A stretch of 64,000 nt of DNA from Sympetrum striolatum (taxonomy: Eukaryota > Arthropoda > Insecta > Odonata > Libellulidae): contig OX388347.1 of NCBI GenBank assembly GCA_947579665.1, forward strand, positions 38,138,943 to 38,202,942, in the 5' to 3' direction. Positions within the stretch are counted from its first letter, which is position 1; every line of letters begins with the position of its first letter. Below the pieces are notes generated by a model that was not told where the DNA came from, ran no database searches, and saw only the letters and a list, made by a program, of their open reading frames with translations. The translations under genes and the position numbers were made by a program. Of this stretch, positions 22,990 to 34,999 are shown piece after piece.

Positions 22990-24120
22990 TGGCCTAGTGT
23001 ACAGTATTTCGGATTCATTTTCTATACGAGTAAAATGTAGCTTGCATACTGCAAGCAGATCGACAACACTATTTTCATATCGGCATCATATCGGGACGGT
23101 CCTGAAAAGAAAAACAAGGAATGAAAATGTTCTTAAAATTTGCTGCAATTTATTCGTCCGGCATCGAACCCGGGTCTTTCTGGTGATACTAACGATGCAG
23201 CACTACAGAATTTCACCATCTCTAACTGTGTGTGAAAATTCAAGCAGAAATATTGGCTGCAACTGCCTCAAACGACGTCCTACTATTCACATATATTCCT
23301 TACGTGAGAAATGTTAATGTGCTATTGCATCGAACCCAGGAACAGCATGGTCTTATCTAATTTTTTTTTCAAACCAAGGATTAATATACATTTTCCATCT
23401 AAGCAAGAGCTCTCTATCATTTCGATAAGTGCATGAAAAAAATAATGAAAACCAATCCCATTGTGTTTTATATATCAGATATATTTACCGCCCGGCATCG
23501 AACCCGGCTCTTTTTGGTAATATATCCTATGCAGCACAACAGAAAAGCACCATCTCTTACTATGCGTTAAAATTCTAGCAAAAATATTGGCTGTAACTGC
23601 CTCAAACGACGTCCTACTTTTCACATATATTCCTTATGAGAGAAATTTTAATATGCTCTGGCATCGAACCCAGGAAAAGTACCATCTTATCTATATTTTT
23701 TTCTTAAACCGAGTTTTAATATACATCTTCTATCTAAGTAAGAACTTCCTATCATATCGATAAGTGCATCAAAAAAAAATAATGAAAAACTACTCCCATG
23801 TATTTTAAAGGGCAGATTTTTGCATCGTCCTAGCATCGAACCCAGGATTTTTTCGTAAAAGTCATTTATGTTTTCGATAGATCCTGACCATATATATAGG
23901 CTCCTAGAGTTTTGATTCTCTACCTATCCGGGAAGTATTTTTTAAAAATTCCCGAAATTCAAAGCAATACATTCAAATGGGAAAATCGGGACTTTGGGGC
24001 CCTCTGGAATCGAACCCATGTCACTGAGTTTCAAAATCGCAATTTTTCTGGCAGTTACACGTTTTGGCCAATTCGTCGTAAAAATTTCAAGTCAATGACG
24101 CTTGTGGTTTAGCCTGTGAA
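22990..24120 (-). repeat. Array of tRNA-like units, ~167-bp period, 334-bp higher-order repeat
   Basis: The motif GCATCGAACCC (reverse of a tRNA B box) starts at 23161, 23327, 23495, 23661 and 23833, with a variant at 24007. The spacings are 166, 168, 166, 172 and 174 bp. Units 1 and 3 are alike along their length, and units 2 and 4 are alike, giving a tandem 334-bp dimer; units 5 and 6 share only the start. On the minus strand unit 1 reads GTAGTGCTGCAT, then AGAAAGACCCGGGTTCGATG, a plausible tRNA-like 3' half. It may be a head-to-tail SINE array or a satellite derived from one. Confidence 0.75.
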
Positions 24121-24280
24121 TTAGTATCCTATCTAGCTATCTATATCCCTATATATATGAATGAATCTGGAGAAGCATCTATATATAATAGATAGTAATT
24201 TTCGCGCATGAGCTTCAATTTTATATTCTTACCCGATTGGCGAAGTCAAAAATTGACCTTCGACTGTAGCAGGAAAAACA
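24121..24280. other. AT-rich spacer
   Basis: Short TATA-rich segment without further features. Confidence 0.4.
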
Positions 24281-24530
24281 GAGCGGGCGAGTCGTGAGTA
24301 GGGAGGATTCATCCTCTGAAAAGATCACGTCATAAGACAGAAAAATAAGATGAATGAAGAGAAGAGGAATACGTTTCGTAATGAAGATAAGGCCGGGGAG
24401 ATAAAGCGAAAAACGTTGGGAGAAAAGATGTGGCAATAGCGAGGGAAATGGAGGGCAGAGAGGAAGAGATACAGAAAACCAAGGGAAACGAGAGAGAGAG
24501 AGAGGAGTTAGATAAGAGAGAGTGGTACCG
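24281..24530. repeat. GA-rich tract
   Basis: Purine-rich plus strand ending in a GAGAGAGAGAGAG run near 24490. Confidence 0.55.
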
Positions 24531-24759
24531 TGGCTGGAACCTAAAAAAGAGTTAGATTACGGGTTGCCCACGTTACATGATAAAGGACTTGACAGTTCAC
24601 AAAAAACCATAAATGCTACGCAGAGAGGAAATAACAAGAAATATTTCTCATATTTTAATATTGCAATGGTACTGAGAATCTACGCTGGGAATTGTAGAGT
24701 AAAAGGTTTTCCTTTTCCGTTAGAGAGGAATCTCACAATACCTAACTTAAAGAATAGTA

Positions 24760-24960
24760 CAAGTGGCGCAGCCAGGATTTGCCATTGGGGGGGGGTCCAA
24801 GGCTGCCGAGAAAACGAAAAAATGCCTACTTTCCAGGGGCTAGTATATTCATGCCCGCTACTTACTACAATATATGTCAATTCTTTCAAAAACTATATGC
24901 ATTGAAACCTGGAGGAGTTTAACGCTTATGTGATTAACTTATTACACTTTCCAAAATAGT
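24760..24960 (+). mobile_element. hAT-like fragment, copy 1
   Basis: It begins near AGTGGCGCAGCCAGGATTTG followed by a G run, the common start of a hAT-like repeat (CAGGGGCGCAGCC). About 190 bp align with the inverted copy at 42880-43083, including CGAAAAAAT and TTTCAGGGGC-type blocks. The far end was not identified. Non-coding. Confidence 0.5.
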
Positions 24961-25639
24961 AGTTTACATAAGCGAGCAATTTGAAACTTATCATGAGTGT
25001 TGTTTGAATTTCTGGTTTAGATACATCCAATATCTATTAAAATCTCTATTTTTTCTATGCTGAAGTTTTTTAGTGTTGTAGAACTAAACTTCTTCCAAGA
25101 GGTTGCAAAGCGTGAGAAGGAAAAAAAAATGTTACGGTTATTTGACAAGCGATATAAAACGTAACATCCACTCATTAGATTCTCACATTGGCGTTCCCAT
25201 GCTTATTTGAATATCTTTCGTTGTTTGACTATATTATCGGCATACTTTGGAATTTAATTAAGATTTCGCCTGCCCAGAAAACACCATCAACGTATAAAAA
25301 ATTGAAGTTTATGTACAGCTTATTGCACAAGCTTTTTATAAGAAACAAAAAATCATTTATATCAGATGAAATGATCTGGTAGGCTTACAATTAAGCCTGA
25401 CTTAGTTATTTATGTATTAGCTTAGTATTCAACAGAATGCGTCACATACCGAACATTAATAATTCGGCTACATTAAAACAATACAGTAGACTCTTGATTA
25501 TAGTTGATATTATAATTAAATTTTCAGAATTAAAGTCACATAACAAGGTGAAAAAAAATGAAGACGTCAAATTATAATTATTTAGACTGAGTAATAGGTG
25601 GTTTAAACAGCAGAGAGCTGATGCAAACTCAGTCTTGTC
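24961..25639. other. AT-rich DNA
   Basis: No feature recognised. Confidence 0.5.
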
Positions 25640-25790
25640 TCAGCCTCATTCAAAATTTGGAGAGCAATTGACCGGTAGTCAGGAAACGCGGGTTCGAGTC
25701 TCGATACTGTCAAACTGTTTTACTGTCCGTTACCCCTAGGGAATATTATTACCTTCTACTCAAGGCCAACCATCTATGGCCAACAAATCT
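25640..25790 (+). mobile_element. Probable SINE head with good B box
   Basis: GAGAGCAATTGACCGGTAGT followed by CAGGAAACGCGGGTTCGAGTC looks like the anticodon and T arms of a tRNA, with B box GGTTCGAGTC (about 25690). Box A is poor. The downstream body has no clear tail. The head differs from the SINE at 2636, so it would be another SINE family or a tRNA pseudogene. Confidence 0.4.
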
Positions 25791-26919
25791 ACATAGAAAA
25801 AGGCTTCTTCAACGTGTACCAAGCTTATGTATTCACTTTTGCTATGGAAATTCTATGTCCTACTTGATACGATGTCTTATTGCACTTCTCCGACATTTTT
25901 GCGCAAAATATTCACAAAAGGTATCCACTTTTGCGTGGGAGTCACTTATTGCACTCACTTTTGGTATCAGATCTTACTTTACCCTTTCACAATAAAGAAC
26001 ATATCACAAACGAGTAAAATTAGTACAATCTACCATGCTTAAAGAAACGAAGTCAAAAGTAAAACCTTTTGTTAAACACAGCTTCTCTCGAGTGTTCTCT
26101 CTGATCGTTTGCAGAGGACTAACTAAAAATTCGTGAATTCCCTCTTCAGGAGCTCAAAAATTCCTCAAATAGGACAAAATGCAGTTCCACGTTGCTTTGA
26201 TAAGAATTTCGTTTGCAGTTTTTGTCTGAGAGAGCGTAAAGGAAGCTCAACAGGTTTAATTTTGGAAAGTCAAATTTCGCTTGCGAAGTGACTAACTCAC
26301 CGAATGCATTCTAACTCGCGAACGAGCTTCCAGGTCGATGTCGAGGATCCATCGGAGAGTGCTTCGACGATTCATATGCAAAGAATCCCTTTACCCTCAA
26401 TAGAGTTTCGAAACAAATGGGATATATCAAACTAGTAACATGGGGAGAGAAAAATTTCAGATCATTCGAGTACTCGAATTGGATTGAATTTTTCTTCCTT
26501 TCGCGTCTAATTTTGGAATTTTGCGTCTAAAAAAGGGTTACGGGATACTACTACTATTCATTTTTTTTAATTCTTCTGTTTCGTAAATGTATCCATTTCC
26601 CGAATATGCTCGTTTTTCCATCCACTGCATGCTATCATTGCGCATTAAAAAAACACTTTTTCTTTAATTTCTATTAGTTTTTCGGCCCATGTTTTAGTAT
26701 GGTCTTCATTTAATCAGATATATCTGGTTCTTTCCATTGCTAGTTCATAACTTTGCAATTAACCACTTCTTGGATGTACTTACTTTTTAAGTCTGAAATG
26801 TATCAACTAAGGTTTAGTGCAAGGTTGACTATCTTCGATTACTTGACTTTGGTTTTTCTGAAGCTGTGGTATTAATGACATATTTTTTGAAAGTATCTGG
26901 TGCTTTCCCGGCGAATGTT
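25791..26919. other. AT-rich DNA
   Basis: No feature recognised. Confidence 0.5.
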
Positions 26920-27091
26920 GTGGATGAAGTTCTCTCGGGTTGCAGGCCGGGTGGTTTCTTCGATGTCTCTCGACGTTTCGGTCCCTGTCTCCTGAACCAT
27001 CCTCAGGATCGAAGTGAACCAGTCAGGGACCGAAACGTCGAGAGACATCGAAGAAACCACCCGGCCTGCAACCCGAGAGAACTTCATCCAC
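26920..27091 (-). mobile_element. Foldback with 68-bp perfect arms and a hammerhead fold
   Basis: Arms 26920-26987 and 27024-27091 are exact inverted copies around a 36-nt loop. On the minus strand, 26972-27006 gives CUGAGGA (valid CUGANGA), a 5-bp stem II (GGUUC/GGACC), GAAA, a self-complementary ACGU stem III and C at the cleavage position. Stem I can form as C-G, then CTTCGAT with ATCGAAG, then GGTT with AACC, separated by unpaired bases. Hammerheads with such short palindromic stem III are known in Penelope-like retroelements, where they act as dimers. An extra U precedes stem II. No reverse transcriptase or GIY-YIG domain is nearby, so this is an isolated terminal-repeat fragment. Confidence 0.65.
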
Positions 27092-29589
27092 GAGATATTT
27101 TTCATTTCTATACTGGTTGGCGAAAATAGAAAATTTAATTATTGCCGGATTTCGCTGAACCTAAGATTTTAATTAGACAGTAAACACGCATAAAATCTTT
27201 CTTGCGGATTCACGATATTCGCACTACTCAATATAAAGTTGCGCTATTTTATAATTATAGTAGCTTTAGCTAATTAATTTGCTGAAACAACCAGCAGGTC
27301 AAGAAGGTTATATGAGTTCGAGTACAGGCTACCGCATACATTTTATTCTTTATTTCTTTCTACGTTGTTAACCACTCATATACTGCCCTTCTTCTTTTTC
27401 TTCATAGTTAGAGTATTGGGTAAACCCTACAAAATGAGAAGTGAGGTAATTTGCCAGTTCTTTGCTAACTATGGTTGCAAAGCCTACTAAAACGGGATAT
27501 TGCAGAGCATTTACTTATGTTAGCAATTCTTTTTAGGACATTGAATGTTCTTATCGCAATAAAACGGTACTTACGTGTTTGATTTCTCTCTAAAAATGCG
27601 TATTACAGAGGTGCGTATATAAATCATCAAAATGGTTCTGATTGTACCTCTCTAGCAATGAATCATCAATCTTGGACCTCCTTCTATCATCCATTCACGT
27701 GTGGATTATCGCTTTTTACCCTTCAACTAAAAATGCCTCTTTTTATTGGAAAGAAGTGTAGCAAATTCAATTCGTATTTCCTTTCATAATAAAATGGCAG
27801 TGCCATTCCCATTACTTGGAATTCGATGTCGCGACTTCGCTCCCTTACCTTTTATTCGGCTTTTCTTTGTCTTTCATTTACGACGGCGGCGGTTAAGTCG
27901 GCCACCGCAACTGTCTGTTCTGCAACGATGCGCTGCGGGGGTGGAAGGAGACGTACGCATGTAAGTTAACCGCTTGTATACGGTGCACAGGATTTACTTT
28001 GCGGCGGAGTTTCACTGCAGCTTCCTTAAAAGAAGTCCTACATTGAAAGGAGGGGGAATCTTGACAACGACAGTCGTCTGCGAAGGTGAATTATAATTAA
28101 TTCCTCGCCGCTGAATCCGTGAAAGAACACGAATCATACATGGGGGTCGAGAAGTCTCGTTTCTATTACTATTTGAGACTTTTGCATTCCTCCTTTTGCT
28201 GAAATTGGTTTCTTTCTACTTGGATAGTCTTTGCCAGAGAGATCATACCACATCTTTATTTCTCTATTTCAAAGAAATTTGTATCCGATTGGATGAATTA
28301 GGTAGGCTTTTGGAATTTATGAATGTGTCTGCAGCATGTGGTATCAGCTACATTAAATTCTATTTAACCTTATTTTTCTTCTTCTTAAATTTCTTACATT
28401 TGATGTACATACCTTGATTTGTTTCAAAGAAGCTTATGATCCAAGCAAGGGCGATGAACGTGGTGTGTGTCCCTCACTAGCAAAACTATTTTTGTAATAT
28501 ATTCCTGTTTATTCGTTTACGTTATAGCCTATCTTTATCGTATTTAATTGCAAAATGGACATAGAAACACGAATGAAAACAAGAACGAGTTTAGATTTGT
28601 TCGATAATTGTTCGCCTTAAGAGTGGAAATTAAGCTGCCCCTGAGTTGTAGGCAATTTAGTGTTTTCTCCCTCATAGACGAAAACTGTCTAATGAGTTTC
28701 TCATAGAAAAATAATCTTAATTCAGAAATTTGTGCGAGTGAAGGCTACTTCAGAATCTTAAAAGTATAATGTCAAAGAATCAGCGTAACCTACGTAAAAT
28801 ATGTAGGTAATAGTACGTTTTTCTATATGATTATAATTTAGAAATTTTCAAAAATTGATCATAACGCTGTTAGAATGACCCTCTTGTAAGTTAATGTGAT
28901 TTATAATTTTAATATGAGAAAAAATAGCTCTCCCTGGATAGCAGTTTAGGAAAGATATAGTTCTAGAAATTATGTTTCACGTGAAAGCTATTTTCCTCAT
29001 ATAAAATAGTGTAGGCAGTTCTATTTCTCACAAGTATGTGCATCAGTGATATTATTATGGTCCATTTAAGTATTCACAACGAAGTATATTAACAAAGTAT
29101 TTATGGAACCAACAGTTTAAACCTTGAAAATGTCTTAAAAACTGTTGGACTCGCGGAAAATCAGTTGTACCGCTTCTAACGTGGTATTGCCTGCCCAGCT
29201 CTACAAGAAACCTGGTGATCAGCAATGTAAGGACCAAGTTAAAATGTTTCCAACTATAAATCTCGATTATAATAAGTTAAAAAACAGCGGATCTTAACAC
29301 CTGAACGGCGACGTCGAAATACATGTATTATTCACGAAGTGTTTTCCTGCATAAGTTTGCATTCTGAAAAATGCGAGATATCTCAAAACAAAACCAAAAT
29401 CTCATGAACGATTTGTCGAAAAGTGTCCTATACGATAAATTCCGGATTGCGACTCCATTGAATACGTCAAGACGTTCGGCATATCTACGACCAGAATGCG
29501 GAGCATCAAACCTAGCAAACGGAATCCTCCTAGAATATCCACCTCTCGGAAACCGCATCTCAAAATGAGGCGTGAAGCCTTATTATTTT
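27092..29589. other. AT-rich DNA
   Basis: Mostly featureless. A slightly GC-richer patch lies at about 27800-28060. A weak B-box-like AGTTCGAGTAC occurs near 27316. No gene supported. Confidence 0.45.
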
Positions 29590-30020
29590 CTTATTTCATA
29601 AAGCGGGAATCCACGGGAGCTGAAAGATAAACACGGAACGGGTGAAAATAGAAAAATCTGCCGCGGATCTCTTCTGAAAACCGGTAAGAGTTCTCTTCTC
29701 GGCGGATCTTTCGAAAAAAATTGTAATAAGTACGTGTACTCCTTATCTACATCTTACTCACGCGTGCACGCACGGTGCCTTGGGGGGAGGCAGCCGCAAA
29801 CAGAGTAACATCTCTCCCTCCCTCACCATTGGATAAAGGAAGGAGAGATAGAGAGGCCGCCTTTGGCAACACAACGTCGCTCTCGCGTTCAAACGAGAGA
29901 GATATATCTCTCCTGCCCTCATCTCGGTAACTCTCCTGCCTCGCTCTTTCTCTCCTTTATTTGAAGGGTAATATGCCAAGATGTAACAGAGTGAAGGCGT
30001 ATAGTAAAAGTGAATGAAGT
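29590..30020. other. Pyrimidine-rich, GC-richer island
   Basis: Contains CTCTCTCC, GAGAGAGATATATCTCTC and a CGCGTGCACGCACG segment. Open frames here are compositional. Possible regulatory DNA, unproven. Confidence 0.3.
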
Positions 30021-30973
30021 AACTGAGGCTTCGAAGTATGTACCAAGGACCGAGAAAGCGATCAGATAGGGGTGAGAAGTAAACAGAGAGAAATATTATC
30101 TTTGTTCGACGATAAATTTTTAACGCACTTTGTCACATTTTATAGTTTATGTTTTCATACATTTGTGTCTCCCTAAACCTCAGAATTTCTCATCATGAGG
30201 AGTCATTTAAATACAACTTTTAATATTGTAATTCACTTTTATGCTGAGCAATGCATTACACATAGAGATAATAACCTGGTATTTTAATATCATTCTAAAA
30301 TATATTTTATTTATTATTTGTAATAAATTTAAAAATGAGAATAACTATATTACACCGCTTATATTCTATAAAAGCAGATTTTAACTTTATACTTTTCTGA
30401 GATAATTTACAAAATTATGATAATTCAAGAGATCTTCTAAATAAACTGTAGCGGTATAGTTATGAAAAGATTACAAGTATAATCATCTTCATAATTATGG
30501 CGATATTATATCTAATTTAATTTTTGGGTGAGCACTACGTTTTCATTACAGACCCCATGAGCATATTAGAGCTCATTAGGGGGTTATTATTTTATTGGCT
30601 AACAGTTTATTTGTATTGGACCTTCATTGAATTCAAATCCCCTAGAAATCAATTTACAATAAAAGATATTGAGGGAAGTATACATAATGTTATAAACAAA
30701 GAAAAAGTATATCAGGTTAACAGACTCCCCAACTTGGATATATTTTTTTCTTTTGACGGATGGATGGTGGTGAATGGCGGATGGCGAGGTGGATTGATAT
30801 TAAGATAACGAGGAAATGCTAGTGTTGAAGGTTGAAGAGAAATGGGTTTGGTCGTGTAAAGAAAATATAGGAAGTTGATGTTATCAAATGTGTAAAGAAG
30901 TAAATTGTGAAAGAAAATGATACAAAGGAAAAGAGAGAGGGACAGACAGAAAAGAAGTAAAAAACAGGAATTG
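30021..30973. other. AT-rich DNA
   Basis: No feature recognised. Confidence 0.5.
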
Positions 30974-31100
30974 CTGCCGCACAGTTGTTTATTGGTTGGA
31001 ATACCTTCCCATATAGTGGGAGACCTGGTTTCGAGTAGCAATTTTTTAATTCTGTTTTTCCCTGTGCTTTGAATTTGCACGCCTGTAAGCACTAAGATAC
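30974..31100 (+). mobile_element. Decayed SINE with tRNA-like head
   Basis: TTATTGGTTGGAATACCTTC then CCATATAGTGGGAGACCTGG then TTTCGAG has the layout of a tRNA: a D-arm A-box-like TATTGGTTGGAAT, an anticodon-arm region CCATATAGTGG, and a T-arm with a B box carrying one change (GGTTTCGAG). The body that follows is AT-rich with no clear tail. A third distinct tRNA-like head in this window. Confidence 0.45.
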
Positions 31101-31409
31101 ATCTATTTCTCATAATTTCGTAAAAGACATTAATAAGAAATTTTTAGGTGCATGAATCGGAGGTAGCGAATTAACTTGAGCTGCACTAACAAGAAATAAA
31201 TTAAAATCAATAAATGGTAATAGAGTAATAGTAAATAAGGCCTTAAATAATATTTAATCTACGGCTTTCCACAAAGTTACACCTTCTCATAAAGATTATA
31301 GATAGTAATGAGGTGAACAAAATAGTATCAGGCTTCACTACGTGGTAGTCACTAACAAATAACTGATTCATAATAAAGCGTCTTCTACGCCACAATAAAT
31401 AGTGCAGCC
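31101..31409. other. AT-rich DNA
   Basis: No feature recognised. Confidence 0.4.
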
Positions 31410-31449
31410 AATATCTAGCTTTCATAGCGAAGCTACATCATCAGGTATT
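31410..31449 (-). ncRNA. Compact hammerhead-like RNA motif
   Basis: Minus strand: AATAC, CTGATGA, TG, TAGC-TTC-GCTA, T, GAAAGCTA, GATATT. The core CUGAUGA and GAAA are exact, and stem II is UAGC/GCUA with an optional G-U pair. AGCU gives a 4-bp self-complementary stem III, A is an allowed cleavage base, and AATAC can pair with GATATT around one bulged A as stem I. One unpaired U sits before stem II. All conserved hammerhead parts are present in 40 nt. Activity is not shown. Confidence 0.5.
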
Positions 31450-31629
31450 AATTTTTATTCGCAAGTATACTATTTTCTTTTATTCACAATAAACACTATT
31501 ATGATAAAGTCGTTCGATCTTACACCCATTTTGGGAGTTTTTAACTATGATAAAAGATAATTTGACAAGGATAAATTAAGTCGATATTTTACGCAACAGA
31601 TTTCTGATGATCTCATTCGAAAGAAAGCA
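31450..31629. other. AT-rich spacer
   Basis: No feature recognised. Confidence 0.4.
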
Positions 31630-32340
31630 AGAGACTCGGAAGTTTAACATAGTCTGGCGGCCCGTTTATTTCTCTCTCGTCTTGTAAACTGGAGAAACTC
31701 TGAAGAGGTTGGTACATACATACATGAAATTGCTGCCTTACGAGATGGAGTAATCACCAGCGAATGGGCAACGTTAACGGGGCATCGGCGTCTGAGAGGT
31801 TCCATCCGAAGCGATGGGCAAAAGTGATAAAGGCTCGCGATTAGATTCGTCGATAATCCGCGGAAGGGGTGGGGACTGATTAAGACTTTTTAAGAGGGAA
31901 TGCTCGTCTCGGAGGCCCGGGGCGATTTTTACAGTCCCGATGCTATAAGTAATCGTTCCAAATGATACGTTTGGATTGGAGGGAGGATCCTGGCCTCCAT
32001 GATTTAACAGGCATCGAGGCGAAATTTCATAAATACGTCCGATGCCTATTCACGTTACCAGTGGAAGGAGTCGTTAGAGGAAACAGGATTAAAAGTGGGG
32101 AATTCTTCTTGTCCGTGACTAAACGGACCGAGAAGTGGGGAGTGGTCGATTATTTCCGATGCTTTCATTCAGTTTTAAACGACTAAATTTCTGCTTACGA
32201 CCTTTTTGAAACGCTCCGACTTCCTCGTTGCCTTCCCCTGTTTTGAAATCTTTTTCTCGCGGGAATGAAGAGATCAAGAAACAGCGTATGCCCCAAAGCG
32301 AGGTTTTCCAGCTGTTCATAGGTGTGAAAGAAGGGTGAGG
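31630..32340. other. GC-richer island
   Basis: Composition rises to near-balanced GC with GGGG and CGCG steps. Overlapping short frames on both strands, none recognised. Possible exon or regulatory DNA without proof. Confidence 0.3.
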
Positions 32341-33205
32341 TTTAAGTCTGATTGTGCAGTTGAAAAATATTTGTGCGATAAAGATCTTTATATTTGGTAA
32401 ACAGCACCTTATCGCGGGTGAAGAATTTACGTGGAGATTAATTTCCCAATAAATCTTGGATTTCGCACTTTTCCCTGAGTTTAAAGGATTCTGATTTACC
32501 TCTTCCGTCCATCTTCATGAAGCCTTTCTCCGTAAGTTATTTGTAAGCGGAAGTCCTCGGCATAAAATATTAATGACTACTACTGCGGCGGTTTTTCTTT
32601 GAGACATTAAATACGCTGTTCTCCAAAATGTTTATTTTCATATGAATTATTTTCAATTTTCTGTGCGTTAATGTTATATTTCATGCCTCTTGTGAGCGTT
32701 CTGTATATTTGGCTGCCATTTTATGTTCTGTCTTGCTCCAGCATATGTATAGAGATGATTTCTATTGTCTTGGCTAAGATACTGAAATTAGAGTTGATTA
32801 TTACCTTTTAGATTAAAGATGTTCTTGCTTAATTTATCTTTAATTACAAACACAGAGAGTACATTAATATTTATTTATTTTTTCATTGAATACGGCGTAA
32901 TTAAGACATTCACAATCTATATTATCTTTTGTTACCTTAATTTGGCAAGTACGTCAAAGCACGCATCTTTCGACCGAAATATACCTCTTTTTTCTCATAT
33001 TCTATTCTATACTATCTTTTCCATTCTTTTGTCATCTATTCTTCATTGGTCATTCCTCTCCTCGAAAATAAATACTGGAGGCACATTGTATTGGTATATT
33101 TTACCTTACATAGGTCTCTTACATTTTCATTAAAAATACAGTATATTTCTGTATTACCAACTATATCCTTTGATGCGGTCCTTTTTTCTATTCATATTTG
33201 CTGTG
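32341..33205. other. AT-rich DNA
   Basis: No feature recognised. Confidence 0.5.
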
Positions 33206-33277
33206 GAACAAAAGTTAAACCAACTTTTACAATACCGGTTGGTTTCAGTATTGTAAAAGTTGGTTTCACTTTTGTTC
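33206..33277. repeat. Inverted repeat, 30-bp arms, ACCGGT at the loop
   Basis: Arms 33206-33235 and 33248-33277 are inverted copies with one mismatch around a 12-nt loop. ACCGGT falls at the arm-loop junction and TGTGGAAC precedes the left arm, both shared with the hammerhead-like repeats. No CUGANGA core remains. Probably a collapsed member of that foldback family. Confidence 0.75.
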
Positions 33278-34999
33278 TTGACAGATGTATACCGCGAGGT
33301 CACTGCCAAAGCAGTTGATTCATATCTGCTTTTTGAAGCCCTTGAGTTATTTTCATTGAATTTACTAGGTAGTGCTTTATAATTCATATGTTGAGCGTTT
33401 TTTGCTTCTCTCGATGGGTACGTAACCCTTCACTTGGTCCTATTCGAAGAAAACGTAATAGTTTTGTATTTTTTTATTGAATACACTCGTAAAGTTTCCA
33501 TTTCATTGTTTAATGACCGCTCATGAGAGCTTGATATTATTGCTTTATAATTTCTATTTTATCAATGAAATTCTTATTTACCATTTTCAAATATTTCGAA
33601 TGATTTATGTCTCTGTCATTGTATTACAATATCCTTAATATATTCTGTATTTCATCTGTAAGTCATCATTATTTTCTTCTCAGTGATGATATTTCCCCGA
33701 ATCTCGTGAAATAAGAGCAAGTTATCTATGCGTTCTTTCAAGAAGCTGCATCAAATACCAGTCTTCTTCCCCAGCGAGTATGAGGCCGAATGTCTAGGGT
33801 GAGTACGGACTTTGGAATTTTGATGAAATACTTCTAAAACACCATGTAAGAGATCGTGCATCTATTCTAAAACCCAACGATGAAAAGGTTAACGCACTTT
33901 CTAATCATTACCGGGGTCACAGGTATGAACTCCCTCAGAACTGAGATTTTTTAATGCAATGTCATCAACGAGTGATCAATCGATAAAGGTTTATAACATG
34001 AGTATAACGACAGGTAGCTAAGCTATTCCATATTAACGATGACATCCACCATATGAAAAATGCATGTTTCCATTTTATCGGGAGCCTAAATCTCTCAAAA
34101 TCTCACCGTCTGATCATTACTACACGATGCATGTTAATAAAGGGATATGGATAATCGATGGTACTAACGAAATTGTAGGCACATCGACCATCTAATATTA
34201 ATTGGCACATTCGCCAACCAACCTTCTTATAGTTAGTAGCGAAGTATGAAAATATATATGTAGGTTGGATTTCTTATGATTTCAGTTCACACTGACAATC
34301 TGGCAGTGAGTTTCCCTGTAATTATTTTATTAATTCAAAATTAGTTCATATATTCTAAAAAACTTCGCTAATAATGGACGTAACTGTAAAGTAACGTCTC
34401 TTAGTAACTGCAAGTTCTCAACTTGTTGGAGAAAATTATGGGAAATCTATAGCTTACTTCAGTACTTAATAATGGTATGTAAATACTGTAGATTCAGTTC
34501 ATTCGTAAATAATATTTTGAGATTAACTAGTTTTTAGTACGCGGAAGGATGTTACAACTATTCTCTCTTAAATTGCTGAAGTAGTATTCAATGGTCAGAT
34601 GTAAATAGGCATTCCTCGATTTTCAGAATAGTTCAATTCTCTAATTTTTTACATTTGCGATTTTATTATTTGAAGATTGATCTGTTATCATGGAAATCTA
34701 TTATTTATAAATTTCCCCGAAGTAAGGGCTATATAACTCACTTAAATCAACTTTTATCATTCAGCTATGAAATTTATCACCATAGCTTATGCTACGATGA
34801 CAGTTTCCTCAACTCACCATTTTACATTGCAAAGAAAAATTTTAGTTGCATAACCAAGATTTAAATTCCTGCAGTTGATGTTTGTATTATCATATGCAGA
34901 TTTTCAATTTTTCGACTCCCTTATTTTCAAAACCAGGTATAACTAGGTCTAACTAGCAGTATTCATTACGTAAAAAAATCGATAATTCACGCTAATATG
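33278..34999. other. AT-rich DNA
   Basis: No feature recognised. Confidence 0.5.

Noticed and set aside
26866..27129. Open frames on both strands across the 68-bp inverted repeat
   Set aside because: The foldback structure explains them; the same arm is read twice.
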